64,000 nucleotides of DNA. It comes from RPQJ01 sp963732415 (lineage in GTDB: Bacteria; Pseudomonadota; Gammaproteobacteria; Steroidobacterales; Steroidobacteraceae). The notes below the pieces were generated by a model. That model was not told the DNA's origin. It searched no databases and worked only from the letters and a program-made list of their open reading frames with translations. Below, piece by piece: positions 17,280 to 26,014 of this stretch. The stretch is from NCBI GenBank assembly GCA_963732415.1, contig CAVSZK010000019.1, forward strand, positions 124,001-188,000, read 5' to 3'. Both the position numbers and the translations under genes were made by a program. Every line of letters starts with the position of its first letter. Within the stretch, counting starts at the first letter, position 1.

Positions 17280-17921
17280 ATGTTCGAGATCGTAAAGGCC
17301 GGCGGCATCGTGATGGTGCCGATCATCCTGTGTTCCATCCTGGCGGTAGCCATTACGCTCGAGAGGCTCTGGACCTTGCGTGCGCAACGGGTCGTGCCGG
17401 CAGAGCTGGTCGACAAGGTATGGCAGTGGGTCGAGAATCGCGCGCTCTCCGACAAACAGATCGCAGCGCTGCAGCAGCATTCGCCGCTGGGCAGGGTACT
17501 CGCGGCCGGGCTCGCCAATCGTCATCGCGACCGCGCCGTAATGATCGGCGCAATCGAGGACGCGGGGCGCCACGTGACGCACGACCTCGAGCGATTCCTG
17601 AACATGCTGGGAACCATCGCGGCCATTTCGCCGCTGCTCGGACTGCTAGGTACGGTTACGGGAATGATTCGTACCTTCAAGGCGATCACGGTGGCCGGTG
17701 TCGGCAACCCGACGGCCATGGCCGGAGGTATCGCCGAAGCGCTGATCACCACGGCTGCCGGGCTGCTCGTAGCCATTCCGGCACTGGTCGCGTATCGCTA
17801 CCTGCGGGGCCGGGTGGATGCGCTGGTGATCCAGATGGAGAAAGAGTCGATCAAGCTGGTGCAGGCGATCGACCGCGCGAGTGGTACCACGCCGCACGTT
17901 GAAAGGGACATCCCGGAGTGA
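17280..17921 (+). CDS. exbB: ExbB/TolQ-family proton channel protein
   Basis: MotA/TolQ/ExbB-type membrane protein that couples the proton gradient to work at the envelope. The 213 residues have an N-terminal helix (GGIVMVPIILCSILAVAITLERLW) and two C-terminal helices around LLGLLGTVTGMIRTFKAI and TTAAGLLVAIPALVAYRYL. The second contains the conserved Thr/Ala-rich proton-path face. It overlaps exbD. TonB is not in this window. The conserved neighbourhood with msbA-lpxK hints at a link to LPS export, but this is inference. Confidence 0.9.
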   Translation: MFEIVKAGGIVMVPIILCSILAVAITLERLWTLRAQRVVPAELVDKVWQWVENRALSDKQIAALQQHSPLGRVLAAGLANRHRDRAVMIGAIEDAGRHVTHDLERFLNMLGTIAAISPLLGLLGTVTGMIRTFKAITVAGVGNPTAMAGGIAEALITTAAGLLVAIPALVAYRYLRGRVDALVIQMEKESIKLVQAIDRASGTTPHVERDIPE

Positions 17922-18346
17922 GGTTCCAGCCGCGCCGCAGCGAGGAGCCCGACCTCAACATGACGTCGCTGATCGACGTCGTGCTGCTGCTGCTGATTTT
18001 CTTCATGCTGTCGACCAAGTTTATCGACGAGGGGCGACTGAAGATCCGGTTGCCGGAGGCAGGCATCGCGCCGGACGCTGCGTCGCAGCGCGAGTCGCTC
18101 GAGATCGACGTGACCGCTGCGGGAGGCTACCGCGTGAACGGCCTTCCACTGATCAACAACAGCCCGGACACACTGGCCGCCGCGCTCGGCAAGGTAGCCC
18201 AGGGTGACCGCGCGATGCCGATCACGGTTCGTGCGGACGCGCGCGCCACGCACCAGTCGGTGGTTACCGCGATGGAGGTCGCCGGGCGTGTTGGGTATCG
18301 CCAGATCAACATCGCGACGGTCAACGATGAAGCCCCGGGAGATTAG
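17918..18346 (+). CDS. exbD: ExbD/TolR-family protein
   Basis: Partner of ExbB: a single-pass inner-membrane protein with a periplasmic domain. The 142 residues show NMTSLIDVVLLLLIFFMLST, where the Asp is the conserved protonatable residue in the membrane helix. A periplasmic region of beta-alpha character follows, ending in VGYRQINIATV. The GTG start overlaps the exbB stop as GTGA. The end overlaps msbA by 20 bp in another frame, which suggests a tightly coupled operon. Confidence 0.92.
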   Translation: MRFQPRRSEEPDLNMTSLIDVVLLLLIFFMLSTKFIDEGRLKIRLPEAGIAPDAASQRESLEIDVTAAGGYRVNGLPLINNSPDTLAAALGKVAQGDRAMPITVRADARATHQSVVTAMEVAGRVGYRQINIATVNDEAPGD

Positions 18347-20111
18347 CGGCACCAAGGCGGCTGGCGTCGGTGAGCTGCGCCTGAAACCCGGCGCACTGAA
18401 AACCTACCGCCGGCTGCTCGGCTACCTGCGCGAGCACCGGAGCATGTTCCTGGTGGGCGTGCTCGGCATGGTGATGTCGGCCGCCTCCGACGCCGGCTGG
18501 GCCGGTTTCATCAAGTTCTTCCTGGACGGGACCTTCGTCAACAAGGACCCTCGCATGATCTGGCTGGTTCCGGTCACGCTGGTCGGGCTGTTCGTGTTCC
18601 GGGGCATCGGCGACTTCCTGCAGACCTACTGCCCCGGCCACGTAGGCCGGCACATCGTCAAGAAGATGCGTGCGCAGCTCTTCGACAGCTACCTGAACCT
18701 GCCGATCAGCTTCTTCGATCGAGAAGCATCTGGCTCGCTGCTGTCGAGGCTCACGTACAACACCGAACAGGTCGCCCAGTCGACCACCGACTCAATCACG
18801 GTGTTCATCCGCGATACGCTGACGATATTTGGCCTGGTCGGCTACCTGGTGTGGCAGAACCCGAAGCTGACGCTGATCAGCCTCACCGTGGGACCGCTGA
18901 TCGCGTTCATGATCCGTCGCGTAAACCAGCTTTTCCGCCGTTACAGTCGCCGCATCCAGAACTCGATGGGCGAGGTCACGCGCGTCGCCAAGGAAGCGAT
19001 CGAGGCGCCCCGCGTGGTGCGGGTATTCAATGCCCAGGCATACGAGACGGAGCTGTTCGAGCAGGTGATCGAGCACAACCGGCGCTCCTACATGCGGCTG
19101 ATGCTGACCAAGGGCCTCAGCAATCCCATCGTAATGCTGATCGCATCAAGCGCCATGGCGGGCGTGCTGTACGCCGCAACCAAGGACGCGATCAATGGCA
19201 ACATGACGGTCGGCGACTTCACGTCTTTCATCGCGGCGCTGGGCCTGGTCACGGCGCCGCTGCGCCGCATCATCAACGTGGCCGGACCGCTGCAGCAGGG
19301 TATTGCAGCGGCGCAGAGCATCTTCGAGATCATGGATACGCCGCGCGAAGACGCCGGCGGCAGTCGCCCGATCAAGCGCGCCCGGGGCGACGTCGAGTTT
19401 CGCGACGTGACATTCCGCTACGCTGCCGGCGCGAGCGACGTGCTCTCCGAGGTCAGCTTCGGCGTTCGTGCCGGTGAGACGCTTGCCATCGTCGGTCGTT
19501 CGGGCAGCGGCAAGTCCACGGTCGTGAACATGCTGCCGCGGTTTTACGACGTTGCCTCCGGCAGCGTGCTGCTCGATGGCCACGATGTCCGTGAGTACGG
19601 CCTTGCCGAGCTTCGCTCACAGGTGAGTCTCGTGAGCCAGGACGTGGTGCTGTTCAACGACACCGTCCGGCGCAACATCGCCTTCGGCTTTCCCGCCAGC
19701 GACGCCGAGATCGAGGCTGCGGCGGTCTCGGCGCGTGTGACCGAGTTCACCGACGCGTTGCCCGCTGGGCTCGATACCGAGGTGGGCGACCGCGGCATAC
19801 TGCTTTCGGGCGGACAACGCCAGCGCATTGCCATCGCCCGGGCGATGTTGCGCAACACACCCGTGCTGATACTGGACGAGGCGACGTCCGCGCTCGACTC
19901 GGAACTCGAGCGCCAGATCCAGGGGCAGCTCGAGACGCTGATGCAGAATCGAACGACGCTCGTGATCGCGCACCGCCTGTCCACGGTCGAGAAGGCGAAC
20001 CGGATCCTGGTCATGGACGGCGGCAGGGTGATCGAGACTGGAACCCACGAGGAGTTGCTGGCGCGCGGCGGCCAGTATGCGGTTCTGTACCGCATGCAGT
20101 TCAACGAATGA
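18327..20111 (+). CDS. msbA: Lipid A export ATP-binding/permease protein MsbA
   Basis: Homodimeric ABC flippase that moves lipid A-core across the inner membrane. The 594 residues combine six membrane helices with a C-terminal ATPase domain. Walker A VGRSGSGKST is near residue 389, the signature LSGGQRQRIAIAR near 493 and Walker B LILDEATSALDS near 514. The open frame continues upstream inside exbD, but the ATG before KPREISG is the family-consistent start. It is followed by lpxK with an ATGA overlap, as in many gammaproteobacteria. Confidence 0.96.
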   Translation: MKPREISGTKAAGVGELRLKPGALKTYRRLLGYLREHRSMFLVGVLGMVMSAASDAGWAGFIKFFLDGTFVNKDPRMIWLVPVTLVGLFVFRGIGDFLQTYCPGHVGRHIVKKMRAQLFDSYLNLPISFFDREASGSLLSRLTYNTEQVAQSTTDSITVFIRDTLTIFGLVGYLVWQNPKLTLISLTVGPLIAFMIRRVNQLFRRYSRRIQNSMGEVTRVAKEAIEAPRVVRVFNAQAYETELFEQVIEHNRRSYMRLMLTKGLSNPIVMLIASSAMAGVLYAATKDAINGNMTVGDFTSFIAALGLVTAPLRRIINVAGPLQQGIAAAQSIFEIMDTPREDAGGSRPIKRARGDVEFRDVTFRYAAGASDVLSEVSFGVRAGETLAIVGRSGSGKSTVVNMLPRFYDVASGSVLLDGHDVREYGLAELRSQVSLVSQDVVLFNDTVRRNIAFGFPASDAEIEAAAVSARVTEFTDALPAGLDTEVGDRGILLSGGQRQRIAIARAMLRNTPVLILDEATSALDSELERQIQGQLETLMQNRTTLVIAHRLSTVEKANRILVMDGGRVIETGTHEELLARGGQYAVLYRMQFNE

Positions 20112-21148
20112 GCGCCGGCGCGCGACTGGAGGAGCTGTGGTACGGCCCCGCGTGGCGAAGCCTTCCACTCCGGCCTCTGTCCTGGATTTTCGGCCTGATG
20201 GTCCTTGCTCGCAGTGGCCTGTATCGCATCGGCGTCCTGCGCCGGGTGCGGGTCGGCGTGCCGGTGGTCGTGGTTGGCAATCTCACCGTCGGCGGTACGG
20301 GCAAGACGCCGGTGGCCGCGTGGCTGGTACGCGAACTCACGCGTCGAGGGCACCGTGTTGGTGTGGTGCTGCGGGGTTACGGGGCGCGGCATCGCGGCAC
20401 TGCGCGAACGGTCGAGCCTGGCGACGACCCGGTCGAGGTCGGCGATGAAGCGCTGCTGCATGCCCGCAACGGCCCGCACGTGGTCGCGATCGGTGCGGAC
20501 CGGGCCGCCGCGGCGCGCCTGGCGAAAGAGCGGGGCGCGGAGATCGTGGTGTCCGATGACGGACTGCAGCACCTGCGGCTCAGCCGTGATTTCGAGATCG
20601 TCGTGGTGGACGCCGCGCGCGGGTTTGGCAACGGCTGCCTGCTGCCTGCCGGACCGCTGCGTGAACCGGCACGCTGGATCGAGCGCGCCGATGCAGTCGT
20701 GCTGGCTCAGCGTGGACCGGGTGGCGCTTCGCGCGTGCAACCGAGCCGCCCATTCGTCGCCGAGGCGAGACTGTCGCCCGGAGATGTCGTCAACCTGCTG
20801 ACCGGGGAGCGCAGGGTGCTGGCGAAATTTTGCGGCAGGCGCGTGCACGCAGTGGCCGGCGTGGGCAACCCGCAGGCGTTCTTCGACGCCCTGCGCGAGG
20901 CGGGGCTGGACCTCACCCCGCACCCGCTGCCGGACCACGCCCCGATCGATCCCGCGACGTTGTCGTTGCCGGACGACGCGACAGTCCTGATGACTGAGAA
21001 GGATGCCGTAAAATGCCTGGCATACGCCCGGGCCAACTGGTGGTACGTGGAGTTCGACCTGGGCATGGAGCGAGGAACCGCGCGGGACCTGCTCACCCTC
21101 GTCCTGGAACGCGCCGGGCTGGCCGGCGCCGGAGACAATCTTGGATAG
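20108..21148 (+). CDS. lpxK: Tetraacyldisaccharide 4'-kinase
   Basis: Phosphorylates the 4' position of tetraacyldisaccharide 1-phosphate to form lipid IVA. The 346 residues contain an N-terminal membrane-associated helix and the P-loop VVVVGNLTVGGTGKTPVAAW (Gly-rich loop near residue 60). RGYGARHRG and VVSDDGLQHLRLSRDFEIVV are also conserved family blocks. It is coupled to msbA at its start and to the Trm112-like gene at its end by an 8-bp overlap. Confidence 0.96.
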   Translation: MSAGARLEELWYGPAWRSLPLRPLSWIFGLMVLARSGLYRIGVLRRVRVGVPVVVVGNLTVGGTGKTPVAAWLVRELTRRGHRVGVVLRGYGARHRGTARTVEPGDDPVEVGDEALLHARNGPHVVAIGADRAAAARLAKERGAEIVVSDDGLQHLRLSRDFEIVVVDAARGFGNGCLLPAGPLREPARWIERADAVVLAQRGPGGASRVQPSRPFVAEARLSPGDVVNLLTGERRVLAKFCGRRVHAVAGVGNPQAFFDALREAGLDLTPHPLPDHAPIDPATLSLPDDATVLMTEKDAVKCLAYARANWWYVEFDLGMERGTARDLLTLVLERAGLAGAGDNLG

Positions 21149-21329
21149 CAAGCTGCTCGATATTCTCGCCTGTCCCGTGTGCAAGGGGCCGCTGCAGTGG
21201 CACCGTGACGTGCCGTGCCTCGTCTGCCGCGCGGACCGCCTGTCGTTTCCCGTCAGGGACGGGATCCCGGTCATGCTTGAAGAGGAGGCGACGCGGCTTG
21301 CAGGGGACAACGCGCTCCTGAAGGACTGA
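21141..21329 (+). CDS. ycaR: Trm112-family zinc-ribbon protein (YcaR/UPF0434)
   Basis: A 62-residue zinc-ribbon protein with ILACPVCKGPL and CLVCRADRL, giving two CxxC pairs for zinc. DGIPVMLEEEA forms the conserved C-terminal strand. The family resembles the eukaryotic methyltransferase activator Trm112; its bacterial function is poorly known. The TTG start overlaps lpxK, and the gene sits between lpxK and kdsB as in E. coli and Pseudomonas, which supports the call despite its size. Confidence 0.92.
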   Translation: MDSKLLDILACPVCKGPLQWHRDVPCLVCRADRLSFPVRDGIPVMLEEEATRLAGDNALLKD

Positions 21330-21331
21330 CC

Positions 21332-22132
21332 GTGCGGTTTCACGTGGTCATACCGTCGCGTTACGCCTCGACAAGATTGCCGGGAAAGCCGCTGCTCGAC
21401 ATCGGTGGCCGGCCGATGATCCAGCGCGTCTTTGAGCAGGCCTGCGCGAGTGGCGCGGAGCGGGTCGTTGTCGCGACCGACGACCAGCGGATTGCCACGG
21501 CGGTGCGCGATCCCCGCGACCCGGAGAGGGTGGTTGCAATGATGACCGATCCGGACCTGCCGTCAGGCACGGACCGTGTCGCAGCGGTTGCGGCAGCGCT
21601 TGGGTGGGACGAGCGCACCGTGGTCGTCAACGTGCAGGGCGACGAGCCTTTCATGCCGCCCTCGCTGATCGAGCAGGCGGCAGAGCTGCTGCTCGGTGAT
21701 GAATCCGCGGATATTGCGACGCTGGCGACCCCGATCCGGTCGCTCGAGGAGTTCAGGGACCCGAACGTGGTCAAGGTGGTTGCGGCGGACGACGGCGCGG
21801 CGCTGTATTTCAGCCGTGCCCCGATTCCATGTGCGCGCGATTCTGCGCCGGGCACCGCAGGCGCGGAGCCAGTATTCGGCGGCGCGCGGCGCCATATCGG
21901 CATCTATGCCTATCGCGTCGGCGCGTTGCGACGCATCACGGGCCTGCCGCCGTCGAGTCTCGAGCAGCGCGAGAAGCTCGAGCAGCTGCGCGCACTGCAG
22001 AACGGGATGCGCATCCTGGTCGAAACCTGCCGCGAGCCGCCGGGCCTCGGCGTGGATACGGAAAGTGACCTGCAACGGGCCCGCGCGTTCGCGGCCGGGC
22101 AGGGCGTCGAGTCTTCTGGAGAAGTCAAATGA
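21332..22132 (+). CDS. kdsB: CMP-Kdo synthetase (3-deoxy-manno-octulosonate cytidylyltransferase)
   Basis: Activates Kdo with CTP for LPS inner-core synthesis. The 266 residues begin HVVIPSRYASTRLPGKPLLD (nucleotide-binding loop). They contain VVNVQGDEPFM, YFSRAPIPCARD and HIGIYAYRVGALR, all typical of KdsB. The GTG start lies two bases after the ycaR stop. The stop overlaps the LAB_N gene as ATGA. The C-terminus is somewhat longer than usual (FAAGQGVESSGEVK). Confidence 0.96.
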   Translation: MRFHVVIPSRYASTRLPGKPLLDIGGRPMIQRVFEQACASGAERVVVATDDQRIATAVRDPRDPERVVAMMTDPDLPSGTDRVAAVAAALGWDERTVVVNVQGDEPFMPPSLIEQAAELLLGDESADIATLATPIRSLEEFRDPNVVKVVAADDGAALYFSRAPIPCARDSAPGTAGAEPVFGGARRHIGIYAYRVGALRRITGLPPSSLEQREKLEQLRALQNGMRILVETCREPPGLGVDTESDLQRARAFAAGQGVESSGEVK

Positions 22133-22449
22133 ACGAGGTACTGCACACGGCGTTCGGCATAACCTTCACGCCCTGGAAGCTGGTCGGTTACCTCGGTGTG
22201 CTGCTGTTCGCCGGTCGCTGGTTCGTGCAGATGGCGTATTCGCGCGCGCACGGAAAGCCTGTCGTGCCGACGGCATTCTGGTTCATGAGCATCTCGGGCA
22301 GCCTGCTGCTGCTCTCGTACTTCACGTTCGGCAAGAACGACTCGGTCGGCATCCTCTCGAACCTGTTCCCAGCGGGCGTGGCGGGCTACAACCTGTACCT
22401 GGACCTGACGCACAAGCGTTCGCTGCGGGAGCCCCCCGGCAGCGCCTGA
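22129..22449 (+). CDS. LAB_N-domain membrane protein (lipid A biosynthesis N-terminal domain)
   Basis: A 106-residue membrane protein with three hydrophobic stretches, including WKLVGYLGVLLFAGRWFVQM, PTAFWFMSISGSLLLLSYF and ILSNLFPAGVAGYNLYLDL. It matches the short stand-alone form of the lipid-A-biosynthesis N-terminal (LAB_N) domain, found next to glycosyltransferases and lipid A genes. Translational coupling to kdsB supports an envelope role. The precise activity is unknown to me. Confidence 0.82.
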   Translation: MNEVLHTAFGITFTPWKLVGYLGVLLFAGRWFVQMAYSRAHGKPVVPTAFWFMSISGSLLLLSYFTFGKNDSVGILSNLFPAGVAGYNLYLDLTHKRSLREPPGSA

Positions 22450-22496
22450 AGCCGGCGGGCGCGGCCGGGCCGCCGTGCATCAGCCTGGTCGTCGGT

Positions 22497-23246
22497 TCAC
22501 TTGCCGGGCGGATATGGCCGGCGCGTTCGCAGGCCCAGAGTCTTCCTTGGCTTCAGCAGCCCGCGGATCTCGTCGGGCGTCAGGTTGCGCCACCGGCCGA
22601 GCGGCAAGTCGCCGAGCTTGATGTGCATGACGCGCACCCGCTGCAGGCCGCGCACCGTGTAGTCGAAGTGCTCGCACATGCGCCGGATCTGGCGATTCAG
22701 GCCCTGCGTCAGGACGATGCGGAAGGTGTTGCGCCCGACCTGCGTCAGGCGGCATGGATTGGTCACGGTGTCGAGGATCGGAACGCCGCGCGCCATGCCG
22801 GCCAGGAATTCCGGTGTGAGCGGCCGGTCCACGGCCACCACGTATTCCTTCTCGTGCTCGTGCTCGGCGCGCAGCACGGTGTTGACGACGTCGCCGTCGT
22901 TGGTGAGCAGGATCAGGCCCTCGGAGTCCTTGTCCAGGCGCCCGATCGGGAAGACGCGTTCGCGGTGTCCGACGAAGTCGACGATGTTGTCCGCCACGTC
23001 GCGGTCGGTGGTGCACTCGATGCCCGCGGGCTTGTTCAGCGCGAGGTAGACGCGGGTGGGTCGCTCCGGCAGCGGCATGCCGTCCACCAGCACCACGTCG
23101 CCCTCGGCGACCTGGGTGCCGAGCACGGCAACCGTGCCGTTCACCGTGACTCGTCCGGCATCGATCCACTGGTCGGCTTCGCGCCTCGAGCAGGCGCCAG
23201 ACTCGCCGAGGTACTTGTTCAGGCGGATTGTTGGGCTTCGCTTCAT
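22497..23246 (-). CDS. rluF: 23S rRNA pseudouridine synthase RluF
   Basis: RsuA/RluB/RluF-family pseudouridine synthase of 249 residues. An N-terminal S4 domain (IRLNKYLGESGACSRREAD) precedes the catalytic domain with GRLDKDSEGLILLTNDGD. The Asp of GRLD is the catalytic residue. LTQGLNRQIRRMCEHFDY and NIVDFVGHRERVFPIGRLD match RluF, which modifies U2604 of 23S rRNA, better than RluB or RluE. It converges with the kdsB operon; the 47-bp gap holds no clear terminator. Confidence 0.92.
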   Translation of the reverse strand: MKRSPTIRLNKYLGESGACSRREADQWIDAGRVTVNGTVAVLGTQVAEGDVVLVDGMPLPERPTRVYLALNKPAGIECTTDRDVADNIVDFVGHRERVFPIGRLDKDSEGLILLTNDGDVVNTVLRAEHEHEKEYVVAVDRPLTPEFLAGMARGVPILDTVTNPCRLTQVGRNTFRIVLTQGLNRQIRRMCEHFDYTVRGLQRVRVMHIKLGDLPLGRWRNLTPDEIRGLLKPRKTLGLRTRRPYPPGK

Positions 23247-23363
23247 CGGCTGAGACCCCGCCTAGGCTGGCTGCACCTGAGGCTACACTACCTGGCGAGA
23301 ATCCTTGCGGCAGTCTTGCTGCCCGGGTCCAGGCCAGGAGCGGACGTATCCGTTGGCCGGTCT

Positions 23364-23394
23364 TCAAAGAAGGAAGCCCGTCGCGAGGACGGGC
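23364..23394 (-). terminator. Probable intrinsic terminator of the PEP-CTERM gene
   Basis: Perfect 7-bp inverted repeat GCCCGTC (23376-23382) and GACGGGC (23388-23394) with a 5-nt loop. On the minus strand it is followed by a T-rich stretch (TTCCTTCTTTG). It starts 25 bp past the PEP-CTERM stop, so it would end that single-gene transcript. Confidence 0.6.
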
Positions 23395-23418
23395 GTCCCG
23401 CTCCTTGGAGCCTGCCGT

Positions 23419-24066
23419 TTACGCTTTGCGGCGCCGACCCAGGCCCAGGCCTGCGAGGCCGAGGCCAAGCAGCGCGAGCGAGGTGGGCTCCGGAACATCG
23501 GTGCCGCCGCCCGGGATTTCCGAGCCGAAGGTGATGTTGTCGTAGCCGACTTGGTTGACTGTGCCGCCGAAGTTGATCGACCGTGCCACACCGTCAAACG
23601 CCAAGGACCCTATTTCCCAGTTGCTGAACGGATTTCCCGGCGAGGGACCAACTCCGAGCGCAGCCAGTTCGATCGTGCCCAGAAGATTGCCCGTCGCATC
23701 CAGTCCGTCGAAAACATCAACTGTGCCGGCAAAACTGACGGTCGAGTAATAGAAAGAGAACCCTGTGTTGAAGCCGGGCGCGTAGTTGAGGATCGCGGTT
23801 CCGGTGAGGAAGAACATGGCGGTTTCCGCAGATGGCGGCAGCGCAAAGTTCGCTGACGGGTCGGATTCTTTCAGCCCGAGCGCATTGGGGCCGAACGCCA
23901 CACCGTAGTTCGTGCCGGAGTTACCCATGCTGTCGGTGCCACCGTTATAGAAATCCAGGATGGCTGCCTGGCTGCCGACGCCCTCGAAGTCGAGCGTGAT
24001 GACGTCCGCATAGGCGGCGCTCGAGAGCATTCCCAGCGCCAGCAGTCCAAGGATCTTTGATTTCAT
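23419..24066 (-). CDS. PEP-CTERM sorting-domain protein
   Basis: Secreted protein of 215 residues with a signal peptide (MKSKILGLLALGMLSSAAYA). A beta-rich, low-charge body follows. The C-terminal PEP-CTERM tail is VPEPTSLALLGLGLAGLG followed by a basic RRRKA end. This tail is recognised and cleaved by an exosortase of the EpsH type in species that make exopolysaccharide. The body (ITLDFEGVGSQAAILDFYNG) resembles other PEP-CTERM proteins but has no assigned function. A strong GGAGGG lies seven bases before the ATG. No exosortase or other PEP-CTERM gene is in the window. Confidence 0.88.
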   Translation of the reverse strand: MKSKILGLLALGMLSSAAYADVITLDFEGVGSQAAILDFYNGGTDSMGNSGTNYGVAFGPNALGLKESDPSANFALPPSAETAMFFLTGTAILNYAPGFNTGFSFYYSTVSFAGTVDVFDGLDATGNLLGTIELAALGVGPSPGNPFSNWEIGSLAFDGVARSINFGGTVNQVGYDNITFGSEIPGGGTDVPEPTSLALLGLGLAGLGLGRRRKA

Positions 24067-24267
24067 GCTATAGCCCTCCGGCTCGTAATTCGGCCTGTTT
24101 CCCCGGCAGATTCACCGGGCTTGACGAGGGAGTAGCAAGATCCAGGCCATCCTGATATCTAAAATATAAACAAAGACTTACCGGTTTTACTTAATAAACA
24201 ACATGCCTTCGTGGCTGTAATTGTAAACAGGCTCGACACCCCCGGGGCCCGGCGCTCACCCCCCGGC
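24067..24267. other. AT-rich leader of the PEP-CTERM gene
   Basis: This 201-bp gap is strikingly AT-rich between about 24150 and 24230 compared with the GC-rich flanks, and very likely holds the promoter of the minus-strand PEP-CTERM gene. I cannot settle a single -35/-10 pair. A short GC hairpin (CCCGG and CCGGG arms, about 24101-24119) lies in the untranslated leader between the AT-rich part and the start codon. Confidence 0.45.
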
Positions 24268-24636
24268 TCACCCACCAGAACGCCGCACCGAGTAGCCCAG
24301 CTTTCCGAGTTCAGCGACCAAACTGTCGCGGTGATCGCCCTGGATCTCGATCACACCTTCGTGCACGGTGCCGCCCGATCCACACCTCTTCTTGAGGCGC
24401 GTGGCGAGTTCCTCGAGCTCCGCGCCTGCAAGCGGCACGCCGGTGACGACAGTGACTCCCTTGCCCTTGCGTCCCTTGGTCTCGCGGCCCACCCGCACGA
24501 TCCCATCGCCCTTGATAACGGTCGCAGCCGCCTGCGCCGGCTTGCTGCGTCTGCAGCGGCACTCGCTTGCCGGGCGCGCGCACTCCGGGCAGAGCCTGCC
24601 ATGGCCAGTGGAGTAGACGAGCCTGCTGTTCGCCAT
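24268..24636 (-). CDS. yciH: SUI1/YciH-family translation factor
   Basis: A 122-residue homologue of eukaryotic eIF1 (SUI1). The N-terminus has a short Cys motif (CPECARPASECRC). The SUI1 domain follows with RVGRETKGRKGKGVTVVTGV, LKKRCGSGGTVHEGVIEIQG and DHRDSLVAELGKLGY. In E. coli the homologue affects start-codon selection fidelity in vitro, but its cellular role is unclear. The ATG before ANSRLVYST is chosen from family alignment; the open frame extends upstream without homology. It follows the sugar dehydrogenase gene on the same strand. Confidence 0.92.
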   Translation of the reverse strand: MANSRLVYSTGHGRLCPECARPASECRCRRSKPAQAAATVIKGDGIVRVGRETKGRKGKGVTVVTGVPLAGAELEELATRLKKRCGSGGTVHEGVIEIQGDHRDSLVAELGKLGYSVRRSGG

Positions 24637-24697
24637 GACTGCGGGGTGCTGTTGCGTCGTCGGCTGCGGTGGTGAACTGGCGGCCCTGGCCAGACGA

Positions 24698-25909
24698 TCA
24701 ACGACCGACTGTCGGTGTAACGCGATAGATCGCGCCAGCATAGTCGTCCGCGACGTACACGGACCCGTCTGGTCCCTCGACCACGGACGTGGGCCGGCCG
24801 ATAACACCGGACTCACCCAGGAATCCGCTCAGGAAATCGCGCTCTTCGATCGAACCGTCCGCGCCCCAGTGCAGTGAGACCACCTTGTACCCGTCGGGGA
24901 CTGATCGGTTCCACGATCCGTGCAGCGCGGCAACAGCCGCTCGTTCATACCCCGCTGGCCTCGCCGATGATCGCAGGAAGGTGATGCCTAGCGGGGCGTT
25001 GTGCGCGCGGAATCCGTGCGCGGGCGGCCTCGCGGTCGCGAGCAGCGATTCGTGCCCGCGACCCAGGTCGGGGTCGAGCACGTTGAATCCGTTCACGTAG
25101 GGCCAGCCATAGAATGCGCCGCGCTCGACGCGATTGAGTTCGTCGGGTGGAAAGTCGTCGCCAAGCAGGTCGCGGCTGTTCTCGGTTGCGTACAGCGATC
25201 CATCCCAGGGTGCCCAGTCGAATCCGACGCTGTTGCGCAGTCCGGTCGCGTAGATCTCGCCCTGCGTACCGTCGGGGTCGAATCGCATCATCGTCGCGCG
25301 TCGCTTGTCCTTTTCCTCGCATACGTTGCAGGTGGAACCCTGCGAGAGATACAGCTTGCCGTCGGGGCCAAACGCGATGGTGCGTGTGTAGTGATTGCCG
25401 TTTCCACTGAGTCCGGTGATGACGCGCTGGTAGTCGCCGGTAGTGGCACCGGTCTTCTCGTCGAATCGAATGCGACCGACCGCCGTCTTCTCCGCCACGT
25501 ACAGCCAGCCATCGTGAATCGCAAGCCCGTGAGGCCTGTCGAGGCTGGCGAGCAGGACAAGACGCCCGTCCGGATGTCCGTCGCCGTCGCGGTCACGCTC
25601 GAGCAGCATCACCTCGTCACCGCGCGTACGCGCAACGATGAGGTCGCCGGAGCCGGTAAGCAGCAGCCACCGCGCAAGGGGGATGTCTCCCGCGTACAGA
25701 TCGACCTCGAATCCCGGCGCCGGTCGAAGGAGGCTGGCGACTTCGCCCGTCGAAGGAGTCTTGACGCCGCTGCCGAACAGCGAGGCGACAAGCATCTTCG
25801 GGTCCCCGACCTTCGGCGGGCCCAGCCGGGCGTAGCCAATGACCCCACAGGTCACGAGGACGAGGGTCAGTGCGAGCACGAGGGCCGCTCGACCAGGTCT
25901 TTTTCTCAT
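24698..25909 (-). CDS. PQQ-dependent sugar (sorbosone-type) dehydrogenase, exported
   Basis: Periplasmic beta-propeller dehydrogenase of the glucose/sorbosone family, 403 residues. An N-terminal hydrophobic segment ends LVTCGVIGY; this could be a signal anchor or a weak lipobox. The propeller has LDRPHGLAIHDGWLYVAE, NHYTRTIAFGPDGKLYLSQG, GLRNSVGFDWAPWDGSLYAT and AALHGSWNRSVPDGYK, all characteristic of the family. PQQ synthesis genes are not in the window, so the cofactor and true substrate remain unproven. Confidence 0.85.
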   Translation of the reverse strand: MRKRPGRAALVLALTLVLVTCGVIGYARLGPPKVGDPKMLVASLFGSGVKTPSTGEVASLLRPAPGFEVDLYAGDIPLARWLLLTGSGDLIVARTRGDEVMLLERDRDGDGHPDGRLVLLASLDRPHGLAIHDGWLYVAEKTAVGRIRFDEKTGATTGDYQRVITGLSGNGNHYTRTIAFGPDGKLYLSQGSTCNVCEEKDKRRATMMRFDPDGTQGEIYATGLRNSVGFDWAPWDGSLYATENSRDLLGDDFPPDELNRVERGAFYGWPYVNGFNVLDPDLGRGHESLLATARPPAHGFRAHNAPLGITFLRSSARPAGYERAAVAALHGSWNRSVPDGYKVVSLHWGADGSIEERDFLSGFLGESGVIGRPTSVVEGPDGSVYVADDYAGAIYRVTPTVGR

Positions 25910-26014
25910 GAATTCAGCTGCTGTGCTGCAAAGACACGAATTTTAGCAGGGCCATGGCAGCTGGTCGGTACAATCAAGCTACCGTACGAATGAAGCCACA
26001 TCCGGAGCGAAACC

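Noticed and set aside
19544..21343. A 599-codon minus-strand frame across msbA, lpxK and ycaR
   Set aside because: It spans several coupled genes in antisense and changes composition at their boundaries, so it is not coding.
25950..25975. TGGCAGCTGG and TACAAT upstream of sodC as regulator site and promoter
   Set aside because: A single half-site is expected by chance and there is no acceptable -35 at 16-18 bp from TACAAT.
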